Below, one piece after another: positions 49,521 through 60,960 of a DNA stretch of 64,000 nt (positions are counted from its first letter, which is position 1; every line of letters begins with the position of its first letter). Source of the stretch: Seriola aureovittata (lineage: Eukaryota; Chordata; Actinopteri; Carangiformes; Carangidae); NCBI RefSeq assembly GCF_021018895.1, contig NC_079364.1, forward strand, positions 16,150,885 through 16,214,884, given 5' to 3'. The translations under genes and the position numbers were made by a program. The notes under the pieces are model-generated. The model saw only the letters and a list, made by a program, of their open reading frames with translations. It searched no databases and had not been told where the DNA came from.

Positions 49521-50439
49521 TGAGCCCTGACCACCGCCTCTGTCTTTTCTCTCCTTCCTCCAAGCCCATATTCTCTCCAGTGTAAACAAAAGCTGTGTCA
49601 TCTACACACTTGTCCTGCTCCTGGTGCTGCTAGGAGGGAAACCGTACATCCACAGAGCTCCTGCAACCTTACAAGGGCTACTTCCTGCGTTAATCCTCAG
49701 CCTAGAGAGAAATTTTACCAGTCTACTCTGCTTGCAAGAGTTTTCTGAGCTTTGCTCATGGCACAGGAACACCACAGAGCGAAGAGCTATCCACTAACAT
49801 TGAAACGTGGTTCTCACCTGCCATGTGGCCTGTTGTACCTTATCAGGGCATGATCCAACATGAGGAAACACCTGGCTCCAACAAAAAGCAGGCAGTAAGA
49901 GGAGCCTGTTTTACTGCCATCCTCCTCCTGATACAGATATGCACCTTGCCTGAGCTGCAGGGACAACCCTCAATCTACAGAGGATACGCTGCCCAGATTA
50001 TACCCAATCTCTGAGGCTTTTTCTTTATATTTCTATCAAATGTGCATGATTTGGAATGGCTCTGGGGGAAGAAGTGCTTAAATGTTCCTCTAAGGGAGAG
50101 TAAAGGAGCAGCAGAAGAGAGGAGAAGCAGGGCATTTCTTGTCAAAGAATTGGCACTTGGCATGTAAAGAGGAGAAAAACTGTTGTAACAGTCAGTATCC
50201 GTTTTGAGCCCAGCTCTTACCTCAGGCTGACTTCCTATATGTGGTCAGGGTGTGTTTTGTTTTACTGCTTCACACAACAATGCTCGCTTTCTATTCGTTA
50301 CCACCTGAGTAAAATAGAAAAAGTCAAACGTTCAGCCCTGCTAGAAAAAGAGAAGAAAATGTCACCTTTAATTAAACCCAAACTGAGGTGTGAAAGACTT
50401 GCAGACAGCAGATGATAAGGCGACAGAAGGGATGTTTTA

Positions 50440-50640
50440 AACTCAAGCCATTATTATAATGTGGCATAATGCTTTCGTCTGTTTGTACTGGGGCCTCCGA
50501 ATTCACCAGAACATTACCAATAGCTGCATAAAATAGCCCAGGCCTCTATCTTCATTCATTAAACAGTAGGGAAAATGAATACCATGGTGACCAGACGAGG
50601 CAAATGACGTCACAAAGCCGAGGTCACCAGTCTGTCACGG
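50440..50640. promoter_or_regulatory. Candidate element with a full CRE
   Basis: TGACGTCA (50,605-50,612) is a perfect consensus CRE, flanked by GGTGACC (50,586-50,592) and GGTCACC (50,622-50,628) as inverted arms. Inference that it is regulatory. Confidence 0.4.
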
Positions 50641-50977
50641 CCGTCTAGCCCTGTGTCAGCCCCATGGGACCTGCCCAACCCCCTCCTCTAGCCTAGAACT
50701 AATCTATGCTCTGTGGCACTGAACGTCAGAATCAAAACCAAACAGTCACAGAGGGCTCTATGTCGAATACGTAAACGCCACGGCACTGTCGCTGTCATGA
50801 GACATCAGCCACTGGGTTTAAAAAAAACAGTTAAGGTATAGCCTGCCAGAGAGGTGGGAGCATGAGGACCAGCTGACACGAACTGCCATTAAACTGGATA
50901 AATACACATTTTTAGTTGCCGTGTTGGTGTGTATGTGTGTTAGGGAAAAGAAGAGTCTGTCTCTTCCTCCTCAGGCT

Positions 50978-51091
<114 letters not shown>

Positions 51092-51254
51092 CATCTCTAG
51101 TTTTCGGTGTTGCTGTGTGGGAGTCTGCTTCTCTCTAATCAATTTATTATGGAGGTACTGAGGTCCTTATGTTTGTTCATTTAACAAAGGGAAAATGAGA
51201 AAGAGCATTTGTTTTAGGTACAGTGAGACCCAAAGAGGAAACCACACGTGTTTC

Positions 51255-51304
51255 AGGAGGAGGAGGAGGAGGAGGAGGAGGAGGAGGAGGAGGAGGAGGA
51301 GGAG
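51255..51304. repeat. AGG trinucleotide repeat, about 16 copies
   Basis: Perfect AGG units, 170 bp from the (CA)54 tract. Confidence 0.97.
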
Positions 51305-51883
51305 AGCAGGAGAGAAGGATGAGGCAAAGGCACACAAGACAGAGACACCCTTCAGAATAATGTAGAGGTGCATTATTGTAGCTTTGAGGAAATGTTGGTT
51401 TAATTGCAGTTTGGTGTAACATTTAATGCGGTCTGTATGACACCTGGCATAAATGGTTTACACTCGGGACACTGCCAATTATAATTCAGCCAATCAGAAA
51501 TCTTTCATAAATCCACTGACATGCTCACTGCAACAGCCAGACGCTTATTTGACGAGATGAGATGGAATGGCAACAGACGCACATGCAGTATATCTTCTTT
51601 TTAATTACAATGTCTGCAGAGGTGGGATGCTACTATAAACAATCATCTGTGCAATCAAACACACCACCACCAACACTCTGCCTTATAATAACACATTCTC
51701 AAACTGAAAAATAAAATTATCATCCATAGTATTTGTATCATTATTGCTAGTAATAGAACTGAAAGAAAAGCTGTAAAATAACATAACAGTGCATTGCTAA
51801 AGATCTGAAGGATCTTAGTCTGTACCATTCATTCAGCAGCAATAACATCAGGACTTCTTCGTTCGATTCGATAATGACTATCA

Positions 51884-51907
51884 GGTGGTGGTGGTGGTGG
51901 TGGTGGT
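51884..51907. repeat. GGT trinucleotide repeat, 8 copies
   Basis: Perfect GGT/TGG units, read directly. Confidence 0.95.
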
Positions 51908-52809
51908 CAGATCGGCCTAGATATTTGCTGGCATTCACAGAGGCAGACGCATGTGCTCACTGAGTGTAAGAAAAAAAATACCATTATCTTTCTGCTGAAT
52001 GTAAAGCTCTAATAAATACTTGAAATCACTTTCATAGATCATTAAAAAAATAAAATGTCTCTCTCTCTGTCAATCTTTGAATGTGCTTTTCAAGAACAGT
52101 CAGCACTTTCTCAGCCGCAGCACTACAGGTGCTCACAGGGCCCTCAAGATCTATATTCTAATATTATACAATGGAAACCACTTTCTCATTCACTTGAATG
52201 GGTATATTCTGATGTATATCCTGTATGTGCTGATCATATGCATTCGGTGTTTGTCTGCAAAGCACAGACACGGGTGAAATTAAACTGAAATACTCTTCAG
52301 GGGTTTAGCATGAGATTTACATTACATAGTTTCTAACGGAAAAGAAAAAGAAGAGGTGAGCTTAATCTCACACAAGTAAATAATAAAACCCTAATGGGTT
52401 ATTAGTTATATTATTAATATAACAATGTTATATAGTATATGTATAGTGTATGCATACACTTCCTGTACATTGCACACAGAGACATGCCCATGTGTTAGTA
52501 GAAAAAAGGAAAAGACAGCGGTAGAAGCTGGAGGAGAGCTGACATCAGAGGACTACGGAGGCTACAGCACTTAGAGGCCATTTTATTGCTTTGCTGTGGT
52601 CAAGTGAGGTGCACCGAGCTCAATTCCACCACAACAATGGCAAAGAGGGCCGCAGAGACAAAAGAGGGCTATCCCTGCTTCTTAACCCCTTCACTACTGG
52701 AAGATCAGTCGCCTGGGGCACGGAGCGAACAGCATCAGGCCACCTCAGGAGAAGCTAGGGGAATGAGAAATAGCGAGTTGCAACTTATATATCTACTGCA
52801 TGGCAACAG

Positions 52810-52815
<6 letters not shown>

Positions 52816-52850
<35 letters not shown>
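52816..52850. repeat. CA microsatellite
   Basis: About 17 CA units. Confidence 0.95.
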
Positions 52851-52855
<5 letters not shown>

Positions 52856-53050
52856 TAAATTTAGTTACATACAGCACAAAAGGATACATGCACACAAACC
52901 CCATAAGAATCTATGAATGGGCAGATGGAGTCGGCTGCTTTTCCTGACCAGGAAGAAGCAGTCGGTCGCTTCACCTCAGCCCTGTCTCACACTGAAACAC
53001 TCTGCAGACTCCTCTCTATGTCTTACCCTGCCTGCCCCTCCCGCTCTTGC

Positions 53051-53082
<32 letters not shown>

Positions 53083-53807
53083 CTCCACTGGGAACATGGA
53101 CGGCTACTACACATTTGCAAGTGAATTACACTTTTTGTTGAGATTTTTTTTTTTTTGTGCGTGTGTGTGAATTGTAAAAATGGGGGAGAGGGTGTGAGAG
53201 GGAAAGGGTGCTCCTGCCATCGCTCTTTTCTTTTCTTCTCTCTATAATCCTGAGGAGGATAAGCTGTGAGGTACACAGAGAGGAAGTGCCATAGACCTGC
53301 TGGGGTCCAGCACATCCTAGCAGTACATTCCTACAGCCCAGTTATCAGACACGCATACTGACAGATATAGACTAAAACCCTCTCAGCCACACATGACTAC
53401 TGTTTGTCATAGTCACACAGTCACAGTGGATGCAGTGCACACACAGAAAGGAAATTAAAATCAGTATGACCTAAATCTGAAACCGAAGTGAGCTTTAACC
53501 AAGATTTGAAAATAGAAATAAAATATCATTATACTTGAAAAAAAGAAAAAAGAAAAAACACTGCACACGTGTAATTGTGTAAAGTTGAAAAAAAAAATAC
53601 TGTTAAATATTGTCTATCTGCTCCATTGTTAATACTAAGGATGTTTTGAGAGTAGCAGAGGACAATGACTGGCATGGAGAAAAAGAATATGGAGTCTATA
53701 GCAGCATAATGTTCATATCACTTTCACATAGCTCTTTATCTGGCCTCTCAAAGCAGCCCCAACCCACTGACCGACACAGAAGCTGAGAAGCTGATAGCTT
53801 GATTATA

Positions 53808-53809
<2 letters not shown>

Positions 53810-53838
<29 letters not shown>
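53810..53838. repeat. CA microsatellite
   Basis: About 14 CA units. Confidence 0.95.
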
Positions 53839-54765
53839 TGTATTTGGTGCTAATATAAGCTTTGAAGTTGCATCATCGAGTCACCTGGCTGTAAAATAGT
53901 GACGAAGAAAAATGACTGCTGATGCTAATGGGCTGCAACACAGATCACCTGTCTGCACTGCAATATGTCCTTTTATATGAAATGTAATTTCTTCTATTAA
54001 ATAAAATGATTTGTATTGTTTACTTTTGACCTCTGTGTCAATCCGTGAGTACACAATGTTTTTTTGAATTTAAAGTACATAAAATTCTATTTTCAAAAAA
54101 ATGTAATACAATAGAAAATATGGAATATGTAAGCAGGAGCTGTGCAGCTGATGCACTGTCAATATTTTAAAGCTGTCATTCTCCCTCACATACACACACA
54201 CGCACACACACTCTTACATTTCAGTTACACAATGCAGATTTCACAGACACAGATAAACAATGCGAGGGCAGTTATCACTCCACGGAGCACAGTAACATAG
54301 AGGAAGAGGAAGAGGATGACAAAGAAATAGGGGAGGATAAAAAGACGGCGTGTGTGTCGTCAGAGTCACAGGCCAGAGGGGCCCATGCATTGTTCCAGGG
54401 CTCAGCGTGGGGAGAGAAAGGCGACCTGGGCCGCCTCTGTCTAAGCGTCCTCCATGTTTTATGCATTCTGTCCTTTGTGATGATAAGCGCCAGTGCGGAG
54501 GGTGGAATGCTGGCCTCCAGGGTCCAAGAGAGGGGTGGGCCTATGGGGGGCTGGGGTGCAGTTCAGTTCAATTTTGCAGCCCTCGGAATGGTCCCTGTCA
54601 TCCCTGCTTTGCCCGCGTGTAGGCATATGTAGCCTACACAGACACAAAACCGTTGTTACTCCCATCCATGAACACTAGAGCTAGCTACTGCTGCCCCAAA
54701 TAGGATATATGCACAGTGAGTTGTAGCCGCTATGCTACACACACACGCATGCACGCACCAAACAC

Positions 54766-54810
54766 ACAAACACACACACACACACACACACACAGACACA
54801 CACACACACA
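54766..54810. repeat. CA microsatellite, interrupted
   Basis: CA repeats with an interruption in the middle (CACAGACACA). Confidence 0.9.
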
Positions 54811-56072
54811 GCTTTTACGGTACTGCCAGTCCTGGACAGACATGCATCACATGGGTCTTCTACTCACAGTCGATACAGAGACGCAGGAACACAATATCAC
54901 AGTTAAAATACCAGTACCTCACAAACCTTGTTTACTACAAAACTGATATTGCACATTTATTACAGAAGAAATATTGAGATTCTAGTCAAGGACACAGATC
55001 CACACACACATTATAACCCTCTTCCATGACTATAAAAGCATTAATTTATTGTTAGAAATGGAACAAAAATTTGTATAAATTTGTATTAGATATGATCTTT
55101 CTGTTCCGTTATAGCTTGTGAATTCCTTTCGCTGAATTTTCTCCCTTCACCCTGTCTTTCTATTCTCTGTGTGACTGCTGTATAGTCAGAGAAATGCTGT
55201 GTTATCACAACACAGTTTTGCTGTGATTTGTCTACATATGAACACTAGCATAGATTTTTGGGAACAGCCCAAAATTAATAAAAATAATGACCATAAAAAC
55301 AAAACTGTACCACAGCAAGGCCTCGGTGTGGCACATTCAAAAGATATTAGATTTTCATCATACCAGTATGCGGCTGTGCACATATGCAGAGACACATGCG
55401 CATCTTCTCTGTCATAAATCTAGTCTACCACAATGATTTAACCAAGATTGTTAACATGATAACATATTGTGAAAGAGCAAACCACAAAAATCCCTGCCAA
55501 CTTCACTTCAAAAAGATAAAAGGATGACATTGAAGAAGAAGAGAAGCTCAAAAGAAGACAGGGAGGGGAATTTTAGAGAAAAGGGGGGTCGGTAAAGACG
55601 AGACCTTTTGGACACTTGGGGCTGTTGGGATTAAGGATGAGGTACACCAAAAGCATGCATACACACACACACACCTGAGCATGACAGTCATCCCTTCCAC
55701 TCTTTCCTTCCCACTTTCTCGCTCACCCCTGTGCTGAGCCGAGATCCCGCCCACCGCCTGCTCCTTTATGATAGCATGACACGTACACAGGCCTCGGCTG
55801 CAGGACAACTGGAAGAACTGGTCCTCACTGCACGACCTTGCATATTCAAAACCATACATCAAATTCAGAGCCATCATTTTTGTCAACTGCCCCCATCTAC
55901 ACATGTCCATACTGCTGATGGTGCAAACACACATTACTTTGCATTCTTGTCTGATTTCAGTGGCGCCGCATCCACACAAAGGTAGATCTATTCATATTTA
56001 TAACGCTTTGCACCTCACGGACCAAACAACATAGAGCAGAAAGGATTGAATTAAAAGTGACGGGTGACCATT

Positions 56073-56111
<39 letters not shown>
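56073..56111. repeat. TAA trinucleotide repeat, about 12 copies
   Basis: Perfect TAA/ATA units, read directly. Confidence 0.95.
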
Positions 56112-56112
<1 letters not shown>

Positions 56113-57037
56113 TTTTTTTGCATACACAAAATCAGTCTATATTTAGCTTATAAAGGCATAAATATTAGGATTTTTGTGTTCTGTGTGCGTACACTTTGTG
56201 TGTTGTACACTAACACTAAACTGTGTTCAATCTCCTATGTATGGCCTTAGCCTACTGTTCACCCAAAGAGGGCTCTCTCCGACCGAGGACATAGCCCTCG
56301 GTGCCAGTGCCCAAGCAGGGAAAGGTGGGACTTAAGGAGAGAGATATGCAGAGACATATAGAGAATGAGATTCAGAGAGAAAGAGGGAGAGAGACAGAGA
56401 GGGAGAGGCACAGTGAGAGGAGGAGAAGGGGTTATGACAGCCAGAGGCGCTGTCTCCCCTTTCTCTGTGTTACCCCCCAAAACCATGAGACAAAACTATC
56501 CATGACGACTGCTACTCCCTTTATCTCGTCTTCCCCAACTGGATGTGCTATTCCCACTCACACAGTCAAATGACATTAGAATACTCTGAATGCACCTGTC
56601 ATCGAATATGGTAACAGAGGGGGACCAAGTGCAAACAGTGGTCAAATGTTTTGTTGCTGTGCAGGATCAGTGGCAACAGCACATCTCCACAGTAAGAACG
56701 GTCAACACATCACAGCATTACAACACCTGATATTCTCTTCATATTATGAATAATAATCACAACAGCAGCAACGCACAGATATTAATTCCAAAATATGCAC
56801 TTACTTGATTAATCATATCACTACAGCCGTGTTTAATCACTAAATGCACAGCACCACCATCAAAAATTAAACATTTGAAATTATTTTCATCTTAACAGAC
56901 AAAGAAATGTAGTATGTCTCACATCCAAATCACAAGTTCAAAATTTAGTCTATTTTTATAACTACATGTGTAATGGTTTAAAACTGTTACCTGATGTCAC
57001 AAAGATCTATTAACCAAGTGCAAATAAATTAACACAA

Positions 57038-57060
57038 ATTCTAATTAAATTAATTAGAAT
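57038..57060. repeat. Perfect 23-bp palindrome (11-bp arms, one central A)
   Basis: Left arm ATTCTAATTAA, right arm TTAATTAGAAT. It contains two homeodomain-type TAATTA/TTAATTA cores and is followed by another AATTAG. Confidence 0.95.
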
Positions 57061-58405
57061 AATTAGATGAGTGAAATATTTGCATGAGATTATTTTTCAT
57101 TTATTCTGAACACTGATGTACTATTTTTGCATTTTCCCTTCAGTTATAGTAAATAACCTACATGCAACTAAATGTTTTTGATTCATAGAAATCTTAAAAA
57201 TGTTTTTTTGAAAAAAAAAAAAAAGAAGGAAAATCTAGCCTTGATAAACAAAATGTCAACAAAAAAGAAGATATAACTCTGACCACAAATAATGTCTTCT
57301 AAATAAAAATGTCCCATTTCCACTTATTTTTTTTTCAAAAACGCTGCCTGTGGTTAAAGCATCACTTTAACATGAACACAATACTACCTCTCACAGTCAG
57401 GGATGAGCTTGAGATACTATAGTTAGCCACACCAAACACGTATTTGAAACACAATACACAGAAATTAAGCCAATGACATTCCTATACCTTTGCCAGGAGC
57501 TGTTATAATTAAACATAAATATGACAAAGAGACAAGACAGGAAAACCAGACAGGTGAGATGACAGTAAACATTTCTGCTGTCTTTGTTTTGTAACAGAAG
57601 ACGGAGAGAAGGAGGAGGAGGAAGAGGAGAGGAGTGTTACTGTCAGACAGGGGAAGAAGGGAGATGATTCGAGTTTTGGCACAGCAGCCTACCTGTCCTA
57701 TAGGCTACACTATAACACCCTCCGGTTACTAATCACTGGGATGTTAACACACAATAATTACTGTTGCAGACACTAAAATTTACTATAGTAAAGAAATATA
57801 TGGCAATACAAAAAAAGAGGAAGCAGATTTTTTTTAAAAAACATTCAGCATGAATCCCTGTTTCCCCTCTCTCTCCTTCTGCTAATCTCTTTCCGTCTGC
57901 TCCTCTCCAGTCTGAAAGGTAGGGATCTGTTTATCTGACCTCTTCCCCTGATTCCTCCTCGATGGCCCATGGCTATCTGACCCCTCCACCCAGCCCCCTC
58001 AGCACTCCTACCCTGATCCCCCCCATCACCATCACCACCACTCCCCCTCTTTTTTTTTTCTTTTTTTTTTTTTTTGCCTCTCTCTCACTGCCTGACAGCC
58101 TGGACGTTTTATATTAATTTTATTAAACCTGTTACCAGTCTATTTTTGTTTCTCCCATCCTAAACTAAAGCCAAAGTCTTAATCCTGCAGATGCTGACAA
58201 CCACAAGTGCTTTGTGTGGCTCCCAAAACACACCAACAACTACCATCACCCTTTTCTCCCACTTGCCAGACCCACTCTCTCCTCATCATCCCTGGGCTGT
58301 TTGCGAGGGGGTTTCCTCTCTTTCTTTTTTATCTCTGCATTCACTCCATGACCCCTGTTCCCCCTGTTTCTTGCTGTCTGACCTACCCCCCCACCCCCTC
58401 CCCAC

Positions 58406-58410
<5 letters not shown>

Positions 58411-58437
<27 letters not shown>
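58411..58437. repeat. CA microsatellite
   Basis: About 13 CA units in a C-rich context. Confidence 0.95.
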
Positions 58438-58438
<1 letters not shown>

Positions 58439-59099
58439 CTTCTCATCCCCCCTTTCTGTTTCCCCCAACGGTACACATATCCTATCCTTGCCTCTGCTCG
58501 CTCGCAAAACCTTTTTTTTTCCCCCTTTCTTTTCCCGTCTCTGTGTCGCGTAAAAATATCCACGACTGACTTGTAATTCCTGCTGCTTTTTCTGACTTCT
58601 ATGCAGCTCCAATCCGTCCGAAAAGTAGTCGCTGTTTTATCATATTTATGGGCACTTTCGTCTTGTAGTCTTTACACCTAAACGTCAAGATAACAGCCGC
58701 ATCTCCGTTTTCTTTTCTTTTTTTCTTCCTTTCTTTTTTTGCCGATCAGATTCATTTTTGGTGAGATTAGTAACAATGAAGTTACAGGCAGAAATAAAGC
58801 AGATTTTTGAAAAAAAAGGCCCATTCAGCTTAGACTGACTGCCTTATTTGCAAGCCTCGTTTGTGTTTTCCTCCGAGAGTACAGCCTATTCTATTTTGGG
58901 GTATGTGGAAGAGATCTTGTTTAGTTTAACTTCAAAATATCCTACAAATGTGAACTGGCTAAGTGGTTACTAAACGCATGCAGTGACCTATAGGTTTCGA
59001 CTGGACCATACTTTAGTTTCCGGCAATAACTTTGGTATGATTATGTCTGCTTAAGGTCAGACTAATAGGGCAATGTTTTGTTTTCATTCCGGTCAGCAT

Positions 59100-59388
59100 T
59101 TCTCGGGGAAAAATGTTCTCTTGAGCGTCTGATACGGTGGCCAAGTAGTTCGAGGCAGCAGATGCAGCCTATCTATGTCTTCCCCTCAACCACATGTCTG
59201 TTCTCTGACACGCAGCTCACACTCTCAGCCTGTCCGTGTACGAGGTCCTGCTGATCCGCTCTTGTCATGAAGGAGACCCGGGGATCCGTTTTTCTCAACA
59301 CACCACATTCACATAACACACTCACACACACACTACGCTCGCAAACACAAACCCCTCATGCACGCACGCACAAATACACACTCACTCA

Positions 59389-59451
<63 letters not shown>

Positions 59452-60100
59452 TCACACACCTCGATCGATTTGCATGTGACTTCGTCAGGGAATGAGCGAG
59501 AATCGACCTAAAAACAACGCTTCAAAGAGGCAAACGTCCATGAAAAATAAAAAAGAAAAGATGGACAAAGTGGGGTAAAGAGGAAAGTGTAGCTAGAGGA
59601 ACTAAGGCAGGGCGGAGGGATTGCACATTTCAGAGAGAGACGTATTGGAGAAGAACAAAAATGTGTTTATCCAGAGGAGGATTTTATAACCATACGACGG
59701 TGCTGAAAACCCCTGGATGTCGCAAGTGTCAAATCTGTCAAAATTAGAAAGCGAGAGATGTTCCCTTTCGCCGGACGCACACGGACCCACAGGCTGGACT
59801 TGGAGCTCCTTTTCTGGGCTGCGCTCATGTGGAGCTGCCGCTGCCCTTCGTCCGCTCAACACAGCCCCTTTCTTATTGCCTCTGTGCCTCAAAACACGTT
59901 TCTCGACAACCATAAGCCCTCCATACCTTTTCCCGATCCCACCGAAATGCACATATTTGTTTTAAAACCGTGTTTTTCTACGATCAACTGCTTTGGAGAG
60001 GATCGCTGTCTTGCCCATTTCTTATCTTCCATTCATGAGGAGGAGAGAGGACGAACGCTGATGTAAACACAGGTAACGATACGAATGAGAAAAAAAAATC
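59100..60100. promoter_or_regulatory. CpG-enriched segment (CpG-island-like)
   Basis: Counting by eye gives roughly 45-50 CpG in this kilobase, several-fold more than in the introns around it. This is what a vertebrate promoter region looks like even when overall G+C is moderate. It sits just past the proposed first-exon donor on the minus strand, where a downstream CpG shore would be expected. It also contains a plus-strand splice-donor-like CAG|GTAACG at 60,072/60,073, so divergent transcription is possible. Confidence 0.45.
59395..59450. repeat. CA microsatellite
   Basis: CA repeats with one AAAC interruption, inside the CpG-enriched segment. Confidence 0.95.
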
Positions 60101-60294
60101 GAGAATAAACCCAACTACTTGCATGAAATGAACTTGTGATCGCCAGCAAATGTCTCACAATGTAAGAATAGCCAGCTCCGCTACACGTAAACTAGGAACA
60201 GATAGGGAAAGAGGTTGAGATAAGTCTACAGCGAAAAGAACAGGATCGTGGAAACACAGAGAGGAAAAGAGACAAACGCAAAGTTGAAACTTAC

Positions 60295-60960
60295 AATTTC
60301 TCGCTGCCGCTTTGTGATCCTCGCTTTTTAATCCAGTATTGAGATGATTTAGCTAAAGATCCCATCAAGGCAGTCCCCTTTTGGTCAGTTTGCGCTTAGG
60401 GTGGCAAAAGAAAGATCATTGTTGTTGCGGAGTGTAAAAAAACGAAGTAGGTACTATTAGTTGTTAAAGGCAATATAAAAATAATTTGGATGCAAAGCAG
60501 GCGATGAGTCTTGTGTTAGAGGGAGCGAGGAAGAGGTGAAAGTGAGATCTGATGATTGAAAAGAAAAAACTCTTTGGATCTTTATTCCTGCTAATTAGTT
60601 TCCTGCAAAAAATGGCTGTGATTAATTCAGTGCGCATGTGCTTCATTACACAGGCACGAAGGGAAGGGCTAATTAGCCGCCTTCTGGATCAATAAGATTC
60701 AGCAAAGGAGAGAGCTCGGGAGAGAGAGGGAGGGAGGGAGGGAGAAAGAGGAGGGAGGGAGGGATGGATAGATACAAGTAGAAAAAAAGGAAAGTAATGA
60801 TCAGGAATTGAAAATATGGAATTAAGAACAGCGGAAAGTAAGAGTTTGATTAGACGGAAGACTGTGAAAGTTAATACTGAAGCAGGCAGCCGCAGCAGGC
60901 AAAGCCCGACGCTACAGGCGCAGCTTCTCCTCCGCTCTTTTTTTTCACTTTTTCAAACGT
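60295..60960 (-). promoter_or_regulatory. Candidate zfhx3 untranslated first exon and core promoter
   Basis: On the minus strand, ATT|GTAAGTTT at 60,295/60,294 is a strong donor match that could end a non-coding first exon. About 700 nt upstream is a TTTTAAAA TATA-like box (60,981-60,988), followed by a GC-rich stretch with several CpGs (60,901-60,960). The distance to the first coding exon (about 47 kb) is plausible for ZFHX3, whose first intron is long in mammals. Other donors exist nearby (for example near 63,300 and 63,470 on the minus strand), so the exact exon is uncertain. Transcript evidence would decide. Confidence 0.3.

Noticed and set aside
58191..58612. Overlapping ORFs of 105-120 codons on both strands
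   Set aside because: Produced by C-rich and CA simple sequence; no domain and no codon bias visible.
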